A stretch of DNA of 64,000 nt, from NCBI GenBank assembly GCA_021397835.1, contig JAJFZO010000575.1:687001-751000 (forward strand), read 5' to 3'. Of the stretch, positions 25,628 to 38,069 are shown in pieces (the first letter of the stretch is position 1; each line of letters starts with the position of its first letter). The DNA is from Moringa oleifera. Taxonomy: Eukaryota > Streptophyta > Magnoliopsida > Brassicales > Moringaceae. The notes below the pieces were generated by a model that worked only from the letters and a program-made list of their open reading frames with translations, searched no databases and was not told the DNA's origin. The position numbers and the translations under genes were made by a program.

Positions 25628-28600
25628 TTAAGAAGAACACAAAGAAGCCCTTTGCTTGACTAGTAACTCTTTTAGTTTCTTTAAGAGTTTAGGGTCAGAG
25701 CAGATGTAATCTTGGAAAGACTTCCTCAAATCCTGGAGCAAGCTCCTATCATCATTACCGGGGCTACTGTTTAGCAGCTTTGTGAAGAGATTCTTCCATA
25801 GGTCGACATTCCAATATCTGACAACGATTGTAAATGCAGAAATGGAAATCAGTATTGAAAAAATATTGAAGACAAGAAGAAAGAAACTAGAGATCAAGTC
25901 AGACAGAAGGGAAGAAAAACTACTTGACCAAATATTGATTTTTAAAGTTCTAAAATAACCAGTGTCAAACAACATGAGTCATTATGGCAGCATTTGTCCC
26001 CAAAATCGAGGAATAGCTGCACAAGTAGGAGTATTTACTGTGCGGTTTGATCCATTTATATGCTTTTTAATATATCAAAGGATATAGTTTAACAATTACT
26101 TGATTTGGCTTAAATAATATAAATTATACTAATTCATACAATAAAATACAATATAATTTGATACATTTTGGTTTACTAACATACTTTCAAAGTAAATATC
26201 AAGCAATATTAACTTATTATGAATAAAAATAATTTAAACACCAATCTTAATCAATTTAAAACTGTCAATATTTGATATTGATTAAACTTAATTTCTTGTG
26301 AATGAAAATTAATCTGATAAACTACATGTAAGAAAATAAAAAGATAATGAAGATATAACCAATTTAAAAGTTTATAACTTTTATTACATAACAAATTATT
26401 ATTTTTTTTTTGTGTGAAAGAGACTTTGAATAAAAATTATTTACGTTTGAATTTTCAAAAAGTGATGAAGAATAAAAAATTAAATTTTATTAAATACGAT
26501 ATGATTTGATTTTAAATCAAATCGTTTATATTTTTTTAAAAACTAGATCGTATTAATGCGATTTGTACTTTCTTAAATCGTTTTAAACCATAATTTAAAA
26601 AAATCACATAGTTTAGTTTGATACGATTTAATTTGAATAATTTTTTACAATTTGATATGATTTAATTTGAACAATTTTTTACAGTTTGACGATTTTTTTA
26701 ACACTCCATCTACAAGATCAACCAAAAAAAAAAAAAAAACTTACCGTTTAAAAGATGATTTTGGTAAATAAACATAGCTGCCATCAGGTGATACTTTCTT
26801 TTCAACCTCCATGTAAGAATTGTGCAGCATCATATGGACAACAACACAGAGGCAGTATGTGTCCACCTGTCAGCCGTTACCAAAGGATTAAGGGGTAAGT
26901 CTAATGAAACTAGCAACTACATTTCATAATGCTAAAGTAAAGGCTTGCCTGAAATTTCCATGGCTTGTTTCCCTGCATTTCAATGCAACGAAAGCCAGAA
27001 GTCCGACAATCTCCCTTGAATTCTATGTTGTCAGGAAAAAGATGCAGGTCTATTCCCCTCCCCCAGTCAACAAGGCAAAGACCCTGTATAAGGCAACTCT
27101 AAGCATTATAACATTAAAATTATATTAAAAAAAAAAGGTCAAAATGCATAACCAATCAAAGTTAGTGTCTGATACTAGATGATGAGAAAACCTGATTGCT
27201 CCAAGGACCACTTCGATCCTTAAAACCATTTTCTGTAAGGTCGTCACTGCCAAGAGTTCAGATAAATGTCAAGGAAGATTAAAACTATCAGCAAAAAAGG
27301 AAAAGATGAAATGAAAAGTACATCAAACTAAAGATATGCTAACAATTGCAATGGAAGCCCCTTCAGAAAACAAGCACTAGATATCCAGTGCTCTAATCAA
27401 TGTATTTGCACTTTGTGCCGTACATGTTCACTTTGTCCATATCCCCTGCAAGCGGGACACATGAGCTATATCTATGCGTCACAATCCACCTACCTAAGGC
27501 AACAATTCTGCTTGCAAGTTTCAATAAAGAATTGAGAAAAGATTTGCAATTCACATATTATAATTTATTAAAGCAGTTACCTCCCAGAAAGCTTGTTAAA
27601 AAGTTAAAGGATTAGAATAAAATGACAAAGAGGAAACCATTAGCAAAGACTCCAATATAATGGACAATGCTGTCACAAGGACCCAAGATTACAACCTACT
27701 ATGGATTTCAAACGAAAAGAATCAGCATGCTACAGAAGGAGGCTCTTATTGTTGGCAAGGAAAGATAGACTTTCTATTGATGTGGAGTTTTGGCTTGAGG
27801 CTCCAGGCTCTATCTGTGATTTCTTATTTTGATACGTTCACGATAATAGCTTTTTCCAACGGTTACTATCAAATTTTCAGCAAGAAAATAAGACAGAGAC
27901 ACTGATACATGAAACAGGTTTAAGCCTTTGGTAGTACAAAGTCTCTAAACAAAAAGGTTTAATAGCTTAGACACATTGTGGCACATAGTAAGCTGATAAT
28001 CAAGTTAAGCAAAAATTGGACTGGAGATTGAAGTGATATTCCTACATTAACATCTCGAAAGTGTGCTGAATGTCATCAAAATCATTTTGCTATTGAGATA
28101 ATATTTTTGGAAAATAGTTTCCAGCTATGAAAGTAGGCTGCTGACTGAACCACATCAAATCTTTATGTCAAAGTCATCTACGTTTATTCTATCGTTTTCT
28201 TGTCCAATTAATTTCTCCAGATTTTATCTTACTCTTAACAGGTGCTTACCTGGAATATCGGATGAGTAGATTATCAGGCTTGAAATCCCCATGAATGATG
28301 CCGATACTGTGCAAAATTTCCTCCATGTAGAGCATTTCTATAGTGTAATAGATACATAGCACCTCTTCCATGGACTTGCCCATGAGCACATGTGAGTTTA
28401 TTACATCCTGCTTTTTTTTTTTTTAATGGAAACACAACTTTCAGAGAAGGCTTTAAAGAAGATTTTAATTCTACTAGTATGACACACCTACCTGAAGTGT
28501 TCCATTAGAAAGATAGTTACAAACAAGTATACTATAATCGGAGTACATATGGAGCCTGTGAGCAAAACCGAAGCTTGACCTCTGATAAAATGAGATGTCC

Positions 28601-31583
28601 GGCATAAGTATTATTTTAGCAGGAAACACTTATAAATAATAAAACGACAAAAGAAAACCATACTCGCTTGTCAGAAATGCGCTGATCAAGTTGACGATAC
28701 ATGTAGAACTCCCATGGAAAAGGAGGCTTTTGTATCTGCCAGTAGTAAGAAACACTATAATATACAGTCTAGAAGTGAACTTTCAATGTGCATTAGTGGT
28801 AACAGAAGGTAACAATTACCTTTAATGCCACCACATCATCCGTGTTACAGTTGACATGTGCTTTAAATACTTGAGCAAAACCACCCTGACCAGCACAGCC
28901 CTTGATCTGGTACTTCTTTCCACCTGCAAATATCATAATAAGAGCAAAGATGAATGCTAAAAATTCAACACTCCGTAGTGACTGCGCCGCCTTCATAAAA
29001 AGCTTCAGTGCATGGAATGTTTGCTTAACCACAGATTCCCTACTCTCACATCTCAATGACATATCACAAAGCAGATCTTTTATCAAGATATCATGCGCAT
29101 GGCTATCATCAGAGCTGTCAAACATGAACTTACGTTTCAACAATTGAAATTTTCAGAAACTAAGTCCTCGAGTGTGCTTTATTATACAAAGGACTCTTAC
29201 TATTGAAGACATTATGCTAGATGTTGATGACCTTCAATTCACTTGTATTATTTAGAATAAGTCAAACATGACAATGTCAGAAGATTTCCAGTAATCTTCA
29301 CAAATTCAGGCTTGTTGCCAAAGAACACTAGGACTTCAAATGGAAAAGAGCCATATAAGAAGCAAGCCTTATCTTAAACTAACTACCCAAAGCAATTATA
29401 GTCAATATGTGTTACAGACACAATGAACCTACTGCAGCATGTTACCTATTTCAATTATCTTATTCCTTGATGAATTGTGCAAAGAAGATAAGCGCAGTTT
29501 TCCGGGGTAAGCCTTATTACTTGTATGGTATCCCTGAAATTTGAATAATAAGCTAGAATGAAAACAACGGTCAATCGTATGAATCAATGAAGAAACATGC
29601 AAATGGTGATGACTGAATAGCCTCACACGGTATTTCACAATTTGAGGATTTATCTTATTCATTAGATCTTTCATGGTGGAAGGGGACCATGGATTAAGAC
29701 AGCTATTCCCTGACTGAACAGGTTCCCCACCATCCATCTGCAAAGGAGAAGAAAAAAGATCAATCTTCTCTCTGTCAACATATACAAATTTCAACTAGCC
29801 AAAACTTTGAGCAAAATAGTGAATAAATATCTTGAGGAAGAAATAAAGAAAGATAAAGCACAAAAGATCCCAGTTATCACTATTTTCATTACACAAAGAA
29901 TGAGATGTTAGACAATTCATCCAAGATGTTCTTGGAACATAAGTAGTTGATATGACTACATGGATGACAAACTTCAAATAAGCACTTTTTAGCAGTCCTA
30001 TAATCCGTAGAAAAACTGACAAAAGTACAACCACAGAATCAAGACTAGAAAATGTTTTAAATAAAAAAATCATGATAAAATTACCTACTGAGAAATCCTT
30101 TTGGCTAGCATGTGTTTAACATAGTCAAATGCAAGACAACGTCTGATGGACACCATCACAAATATTTGATAATTTATTTTGAACTTAGGGGAGTTCGGAA
30201 GAAATCCACTAGTTTCCAGGGACCCAGCATGCTTCACCAAAGCAAAAGTGAAGTGAATAATTAAAAGCTACTCGTTTGACTTCTGTCCAACTTCGTACCT
30301 TCTGAAGAGAAGAAGTATTAACCCTTTCAGACATCCGACTTAGAAACAAGGATTGTGCCCTTCTCAACTTCTCAAGTGGTTCAGCTTTCCTATAATTTTC
30401 CAGCATAACAATGTTATTAACATCATATAAACAACGAAACAAATGCTACAAGGAAAACTAAGACACAACTGTACACATATAGAGAGGGATCGACGGGAAC
30501 CTTAAAATGCCAATCTGATAGACCTTATGTGCCTCCTGCCACTTCCCTTTTGCTTCAAGAAAAATTGCATACCATTCATATAGCAGACAATGGCGAAGAC
30601 ATATTTCACTCTCCTCCATTACTCTAAAAACCTTTTCAAAATCTTCACTGCCCTCCAGCTAAAGAAACCAACAAAGCAAGACCAACTCATTAAACAGTTC
30701 AAACCCCCTCCACCTCGAAGTAACAGAATAAGAAATATAAACATGAAGAACATGAAAGCCATAAAAATCCTTAACAATTAAACTGGAGATAAGTTCAATT
30801 TTGATCAATCTCAATGTCGATAGACCAACAAAAGCAAATAAACCGTCAAATACTTCAAAACCTAGTCTCACCCCCAAAATAAAAATAAAAATAAATGGTG
30901 CATGCGCACATTTCAAATATCTATAAGACTTTCAAGTCTTCAGTAATCTATGTGCTGATAACCTGAAAGAAATTAACTCGTCGAATTGTTTCAAACAGAA
31001 ATAATAACAGGGAAAGGCCATCAAAAGTCAAACACAATGGCCAACTTTTATCTCAGCCTCTACTGTGCCTCTGAAAATGCAATTGTACCCTCCAAATAGT
31101 ACACTGACGAAACATCCGATAAACACACTAGTAACTCCCAAAATATTCGACTCGCCCCAACCCACCAAAAAACGAAAGGGCACTGACTTCGTACAATAGA
31201 GATTGAGCAACTCAAAGCCAGAACGTAGAGTGATAGGGAAATGTTCGTTACGTAGAGGAGCCAAATCTTGAGGAACCGAATGTCGTTTTGGTACTGAGCA
31301 GTGTGCTTGAAAATTGATATGCAGTCTGATAGCAGATTGTCCAGATCTACACCAGAATGGTTACCTGAATGCCAATCGTCGAGTGCCTTCTTAATCTTCC
31401 TATATTTCAGAGCAGATTCATCAGAATTCCATAAGCATAAAGATATAACTACACACATCCCACATTGTATTTCTAAGTGCTTAAAAAATCTTTCAGAGGG
31501 AGAGAAAAGAGATACAAGAGCCATGGCAAGAGAGGGTCGTCGGCAGGGCCGGAGTCTTCATAGTCTGTGTAACTAACAGCCAT
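25628..31583 (-). CDS. BUB1: BUB1 (BMF1) spindle checkpoint kinase (14 exons, 529 aa)
   Basis: A mitotic checkpoint Ser/Thr kinase of the BUB1/MAD3 family that acts at kinetochores. Exons: 31583-31516, 31399-31252, 30658-30501, 30389-30299, 29737-29627, 29533-29446, 28923-28820, 28735-28664, 28581-28492, 28407-28250, 27246-27192, 27083-26949, 26866-26745, 25817-25628 (1590 nt). Residues 15-160 are the MAD3/BUB1 N-terminal region (DPLLPWLL, NDIRFLKIWLLY, CLLYEWYAIFLEAKGKW). The kinase follows from about 222: glycine loop GQGGFAQVF, VALK lysine at 256, catalytic HGDFKPDN near 350, DWG in place of DFG near 388, then CRTSGFRCIEM and NKPWKF. No KEN box or GLEBS-like motif is evident. One intron needs a GC donor at 26948. 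The start is set by MAVSYTDYEDSG at 31583. Confidence 0.93.
26503..26688. repeat. Degenerate AT-rich repeat cluster in the last BUB1 intron
   Basis: It contains a near-perfect palindrome at 26503-26523 (GATTTGATTT and its complement around one T). Two 34-nt direct units follow at 26620-26653 and 26654-26688, each with GATTTAATTTGAA and AATTTTTTACA. The pattern resembles decayed MITE-like sequence, which is an inference. Confidence 0.5.
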
Positions 31584-34091
31584 GTCCTCTGCTGTAAGTT
31601 TGCCCATGCGTGATTATGTGCCGGAGAGACTGAGAGAGACACAGTGGCAAAAGAAGCGCGGAAATGGTTGTTTTTCGAAGTGCTTCTTGCACTGCATATG
31701 ATGTTTTCCTCGGGACATGGTTGGGCCTTCTTTTCTGTAAAAGGCCCTCAAATAATTTTAAAAAAGTAACCCGAATTAATTTTTTTTTAGTGTTTTTAAA
31801 ACTCAGCTGATTATTGAATAAAAAAATAAAATCTTAAGGTTTGAAGATGAAATGAAAAGTTTCAAGCGACATGTAAATTTTCATTTATTAAATAAATAAT
31901 ATAAAAATAACTTCAGTAATTTTTAAAATAACAATAAAATAAAAAATATTTTTTATTTTTATTTTAAAAAATTAAAACAACCTGATTTTAATAAAATTCA
32001 AATTTTCATTATAAAATGATATTGTTTTAACAACATAAATTAAATATAATATTTTAGTCGAATTGAACCGATTATAAATGTAATTTACAATTCAACCGAT
32101 TGAATTGACAAACGAATTTTTTAAAAATATATATTTTTTATTAATTTAAAAATAACAAAAGTGCATTAATTTTTAAGCAAAGACCTTTTTTCTATTCTTG
32201 CACATAAATGTTCATTAGCATTATTTCTTTGGAACATCACACTGTGTATTAAACTGTTTGCAATTAATTTTTAAAAATAATCTATAATGCAAAGTTTTTC
32301 TGAAGTAAATATGAGCGGTGCATCAGCATAACTATTATGCATTAATTTGGTTCAAATAATTAATTTGGTTGTAATTTTCTCCAATTAAGATGTCAACCCT
32401 TGTGCTCATGTGATTGTATATATGTATTTTTTTAAAAAAAAAAAATTTGACTTAATTTTATATAAAAATATGATGATTTGTTATTTTGAAATTTATGTTG
32501 ATTTTTTAATTTAAAATATTTTTTTGAAATTTATTACGTTGATGTGATAAAAAAATTAAGAATAAAAGTTATAAATTTTATATTATTAAAATTATAAATT
32601 AAATCTTAATTTATCAAATTCAATTTAATTAGAAATTAAGAATTAAAAATTTAGCAATGAATTTTAGTGTGAAATATTTTAAATATAAAAATATATTTAA
32701 ATTATGATCTCAAAAAAATTTAGAATTTTTTCAAGAATTGAAAATATATTTAAAAAAATTATAATATCAAAAAATTTTAAAAATTATTATAAATAACTTA
32801 TAAGTCAAAAAAGTTTTAAAAATTTATGAATAAATTCAAAATAAAGTGCAAAATATATATGAATTATTTTTTAAATATTTTAACAATATTTTTTTTAAAT
32901 TTAAAGACTATTTGAGTTAATATTTAATTTAATTTAAATTAATAATTTACAATTTAATTTATCACTCATTAAATATCAATTTAAAGTATTAAATAAATTT
33001 TATTAAAAATTAATATATAAAATCTTAATTATTGACTATTCAAAAAAATATTAATCATTAATATTGTTAAATTCATATGATTTAATCTAGTAAAAAAATT
33101 TAATTTTTTATATAAATATATTTATATCAATGAATCAAATTTTTAAAAAATATTTTTGATCTCTGTCAATTTAATAAAATTAATTATCAAATTTATATAT
33201 ATATATATATTTATTGATCATATGTCGCTGACCCCACCATAGTATGTTTGGGGTTGCTCTTCCACGCAATTGCTGGCAGAGAGGACATGAATTCAATTGT
33301 CAACACATTCGACTCTTCCGCATTTTTATTGCCTGACTCCTCTAATTTATTTTTTATTTTTTAAGAAAACACTTCGAGTTGGAGCTTTCAACCAAAGAGA
33401 GCTTGCCACGTCATAGACCACATTTCTTTACACCGTCTCGAATCTCAGCCGAATCATTCTCCTTCATGCCGCCAATGTATGCATAAATACGCATTTTTAT
33501 TTTCCTACTGTTTGATGAAAGTGTTAAGATTTACTCGTTTTTGTTAAAAAAAACGTAATGCTGATTGGTGAGTACATCGCATGATTGCGTAAGCTTGACA
33601 CAGAGGATAACTTTTCCTCTCAGCAGTATCGTCCCAATCAAAAGGCGATGGTACACTAACCTAACGCACACGCGCACTCTCCATCTTAGTACCGTAGGGG
33701 CCACCACTCACGAGACTATGAACCGTACAGAGACTCATCTGAGACAGAACAACGAAGAAAAACAAGGAAGTCCATATTTTTCAGTTCTTTTTCTTTCTTT
33801 TTTTTTTCTTACGATAAAATTGTTGAGCTTCTCCAATCACAACGCAAGAAAACAAAACAAAAAGAAAGCGAGGCACAAACGCAGGACACGAAAGACCCAG
33901 CGAAGGCAATGGAGTTGAGTGGTCCTGCTTTCTCACTTAATTTCCTTAACTTTCTTCCTTTTTCTTACCTTTTTTCCCAATAATTCATTCACATCCCACC
34001 ATCAAGTATCTCACTCTGGTTTTACACTCATACATATACGTACCTTTTTTCTTTTTTTGATTGACTCGTTTTTGTTGCAAGAACGAGAATA
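31584..34091. other. BUB1-SPL divergent intergenic region
   Basis: It carries the BUB1 promoter at its left end and the SPL promoter and 5' UTR at its right end. Between about 31745 and 33215 it is extremely AT-rich. The open stretch at 33565-33918 shows no family match. No transposon termini were identified. Confidence 0.5.
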
Positions 34092-35527
34092 ATGGAGGCT
34101 TCAGGGAAGCAAAAGATGGGCGTGGGCGAGGTGGTGAAAAGGGAAGCGGATGTGGAGAGTGATAATGATGAAGGGTATGGGCGGCAGCCTTCTGCTTTCA
34201 TGGAGGAAGATGACAACAAGAACAGTAACAACAAGAGGAGGATTGGTGGTTGTGCAAGCGGGGCTGGCAATAAGAAGGGTATTATGAGGTGTTGCCAGGC
34301 AGAGAAGTGTACTGCTGATCTGAGTGATGCAAAGCAGTATCACAGGAGGCACAAGGTGTGTGAGCACCATGCCAAGGCTCAGGTTGTGCTTGTGGCTGGG
34401 ATTAGGCAGAGGTTTTGTCAACAATGCAGCAGGTTGGGCGTGACCCTTTTCTTGTTTGATATCTTTTCAATGTTCTCGTGTTTCTTTTTCAGTAAAAGTT
34501 TCAAATTCAGCTTGCTAAATTTGTTCTGTACTGTTTGTATTTAACTCATTTGAAGCTGTACTGGCAAAACCTACATAAGTCCTGGTGTTGTTTTTCTCAG
34601 TGGATTTGGTTTTTACTTTGTGATCTAGGCGACTTAGATGCTTGGCTTTAGTTCCTAGAAGTTAGGATATGAATTCGAAGGTTTTCTCCAGTAAAGTAGG
34701 ATCGGTTGTTAAAGTATTGTTCTTAAAAAAAAAAATTCTCTCTTCGTCTTAAAAAAATTAATTTTTGAGGTTCCAATGATTGAGGAAAGAGGCTTGGGAT
34801 CAGAAGAGTGGTCAGTGGTGGGGATGCAACAGTTCAGGTGGTGGGGAGGAAAATATCCCCTATTCTAGGCTTATATTAACTTGAAGCAATCTGCATTATG
34901 GTCCTGAAAACTAAAGAATAGAACATGATCATCCTCTATATATCAAATGGCACTCCGTGCTGATTGCTTGTAAATCGCAGTTACCTTTATCTTATGTCTC
35001 CGTGATCTTCTTATGATCAGCTCATTTTCTTACACGATTTTAGTCTGTTGTATCTCTTCCCAAATAATTTGAAGTTCCTGTGCATAAAGGTCGAATCTGC
35101 CAACTTTGTGCTTAGTTTAATTACACTCTTTCAGTCTTTGCTTCCCTTGTATGCGGGAGCACAAAACACCCTTTTAAGTATTTTGGTCAAGCTACACAAA
35201 TCTATTTGGCATTGTATGTCTAAATTATCAAGGAACTAGTACCAGAACTTCACTGATCCTGACTTGGTAATCCACTTATACTGATTGGAAAGCAGATTCC
35301 ATGAGCTGTCAGAATTTGATGAAACCAAAAGAAGCTGTCGCAGGCGATTGGCTGGACACAATGAACGAAGAAGGAAGAACTCAGCAAAGTCACATGCACA
35401 AGGCTCAAGCCGCAAAGGCACAGGCACACAGTTGAAGGATATGGTCTGTGGTCAGGTTGATGATAAGGGAAGAATCAAGATAACTATCCAAGAAAATGCC
35501 ACTTTCAGACATTTCCAGATCAGATAA
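34092..35527 (+). CDS. SPL: SPL3-like SBP-box transcription factor (2 exons, 190 aa)
   Basis: A small SQUAMOSA promoter-binding-like factor; the SPL3/4/5 group promotes vegetative phase change and flowering. Exons 34092-34432 and 35296-35527 join in phase 2 (573 nt). Residues 1-70 are an acidic, Lys/Asn-containing leader. The SBP domain runs from about 72 to 148: zinc ligands in [17 protein letters not shown] and [12 protein letters not shown], then the bipartite nuclear signal [17 protein letters not shown] overlapping the second zinc site. The intron splits the domain right after CQQCSR, the conserved position in the family. The protein ends about 40 residues after the domain, as expected for the short SPLs. 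A miR156 site lies 23 nt after the stop. Confidence 0.95.
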
Positions 35528-38069
35528 GATCTTCCTGTTTGTCCTCAAGCATGCTCTCTCTCTTCTGTCATCATGGGAATGCAATGATGGTTATCATTTT
35601 AGGCATAATCTATGTATTGAATATCTATAATTAGGTTAAACATGAAGCCAACAACATTGCAACACCTAATTTATGGTGTTGGGCTTCCTACCTGTTGGAC
35701 TAATGTGCTATTATGCAGCTTTAGCCATTTAACTCATCATCTATGTCTCTAGGTTAGAGTACTATTGTGTGTAGTTGACCGTTATTGAGTAATAAATATC
35801 ATCTCTTTATTACTTGATTCTTGAGGGCACATTATGTTTAAGAAAAATTTATGACCAGGCCAGGGAAACAATGAGCCGAAAAAGGGTAAGTTGTTCACCT
35901 CATATGATCAAAGGAATCAACTGTTGTTTCACTCTTTCTGTCACTTTGAGAATTAATTCTCCAGAGAGTAAAATGAATGACATTGTATTTGATCCTTATG
36001 GCTGGTTTTGATGGAGTTGTGGCCTTTCTCCACCAACCACACCAGGAAATAGGTTGTATGTCTTTTACAACCGGGGAGTATAATTGTTTTTCTACCGGCA
36101 CTGGAAAACTATTTTTTATTAACTTGATTGTGCTAGAAAATCCTGATTTCTATCTTGTTCTTTTGATATTTTATTTCTTTCTCATATAGCCTATCTGGGC
36201 TAAGGTTGCTACACGTTACTACCTGATCTTGCTATAAGCCTGGGCTGTTGGATCTATATTGCAGAATTCATGCACACTGCAATTGCTGCTGCTGACTGAT
36301 CTCCTCCTTGATCAATATTTGAGGGAAATTATCGGAAAGATCATTAGTTTAGTTGATTTGTCTTCATGGTTTATTCTGTCTTCAGATTTTTGAAACCTGG
36401 GAAACATTCAGTCAGGGCATACTTGAATCCAAAAGTGACAGACAGGAATTTGTTCCAAGACAAAGATAGATTAGCTGGGAAAAACAAGCCTATATTTAGT
36501 GGGGCCGAGCAGGGAGGGGATTGTGGTTGCTGTGTTCTCGCGATGGTAAGACATCAAAATGAACTCAGCAGATCACAAGCAAGTTTGGACCTCACCATGA
36601 CTACATGACTCTGCATAGATTACCCAAGTACAAACCGGGCTACCGAGTCAACAATGTTCAGCCAATAACATAACAGCTTTAATGCATCTGTGTATAAATT
36701 ATTTTTATTGATTTGAATTGTGTTGAACATAAAAATATGTAAATATTTATTATATTTATTATATCATTAAAAAATATAATAAAAATATTTATTTTAAAAT
36801 AAATATCAAAATGAATTTATATTATTTACATTTTTTAATTATTTTTATAATGTTCTTTAGATTAAATTTATATATGAATTTTTAATTTAAATTAAATTTA
36901 TTTTTTATTTTAATTTTTTTAAAAAAATTTAAATAAAAAATCTTACACATTAAATTTTGATTTAAAATTTTTTTATATATGTAAATAAATATATAAGCTA
37001 TTATTATAAAAAATTATTTTTTAAAATTTTCAAAATTATTTTTTATAAATTTTTGAAATTTTCAAAAGTATAAAAATTTTTAAAAAATATTTACGATATT
37101 TAAAAATTTATGAGTTTTTTTATAATGATATCTTAAATTTTTTTACTGAAATTTTTTTAAATTAAAATTTTTTTTATATGAAATCCACATTTCATATTAA
37201 AAATTTTAAAACTTGGTTATGATATTTCTATTTTATTTTATTAAATCGTTACGAGCCAATACTTAAAAAAAAAAAAAAATTCAACTCAATGCAAAAGGTC
37301 TCCATCAGCTGCAAATTAAGTTCCAAGAGTAAAACAGTTTTACCCGATTAATTAACTTTAAGCATAGTTGTGTAAATATGGGTAAAGGGTATTTTTGTAA
37401 AAGAAAGAAGAAATGAGAAGACAGATTCACCAAACTGTCTTAATTCTTTTTTATTTAATATGATTAATTAAAAAAAAAGGTAATTTCAGCAGTAAATTTA
37501 CAAAAGAAAAGGATTTGAATTGTAATCTCTTAAATCTTAATAGTCCAGTGAAAATAAGAAAAAAGAAAAGAAAAAAAAGGAAAAAAAGTGGCATACTACG
37601 ATGTTATGTGTAATGACGAATGTGCCCATTGAGAGGACGGAGGGGACAGGAAGGCCGCCTACCGAGCCTACATGTGCAGCTTCTATTTGCAACATCTTGA
37701 ATCTGATCTCGTCTTCAATTAATAAGATTAGTAATTAATACAAGTCTAATTATTGATATAATTAATAATTATTCGGTTAAATAAAGTATTAATCCAAATC
37801 AGAAGAAAAAAAAATAAGGAAAAGGAAAAGGAAAAGCTAAAGAAGGCAGCAGCAAATTTCTCCCCCCTGCTATTCTCTTGCTCGGCTTTCTTCTCTTCCT
37901 TTGGCATTTAAGAAAAAAAAAACACCGAAAACAAAAAGGGAGACCGAACACAAAGCGCACACACGCACTACCCGTCTCTCTCTCTCTCGCTCTCTACCTC
38001 TCTCGGCTGTCGCCTTCTCCCTGTTTATCTGCTTACCGTAAACCTTGAAATCAACAGAGGCAGGTAGCA
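35528..38069. other. SPL 3' UTR and RING1 promoter region
   Basis: The left part holds the SPL 3' UTR. An AT-rich island spans about 36690-37265. The right end has CT-rich leader sequence at about 37975-38005, immediately before the RING1 start. The open stretch at 36366-36608 has no recognisable family. Confidence 0.5.
35551..35570 (+). promoter_or_regulatory. miR156 target site in the SPL 3' UTR
   Basis: The 20-nt site contains GCTCTCTCTCTTCTGTCA, complementary to the canonical miR156 sequence, with one mismatch at the first target base (A instead of G), opposite the miRNA 3' end. A 3' UTR location is the hallmark of SPL3/4/5 genes. Confidence 0.92.

Noticed and set aside
33565..33918. 117-codon plus-strand ORF upstream of SPL
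   Set aside because: Low-complexity Lys/Arg-rich end and no similarity; it lies in the SPL promoter or 5' UTR.
36366..36608. Plus-strand open stretch of 80 codons between SPL and RING1
   Set aside because: It has no recognisable family, no good splice context and overlaps nothing conserved. It is probably SPL 3' flank.
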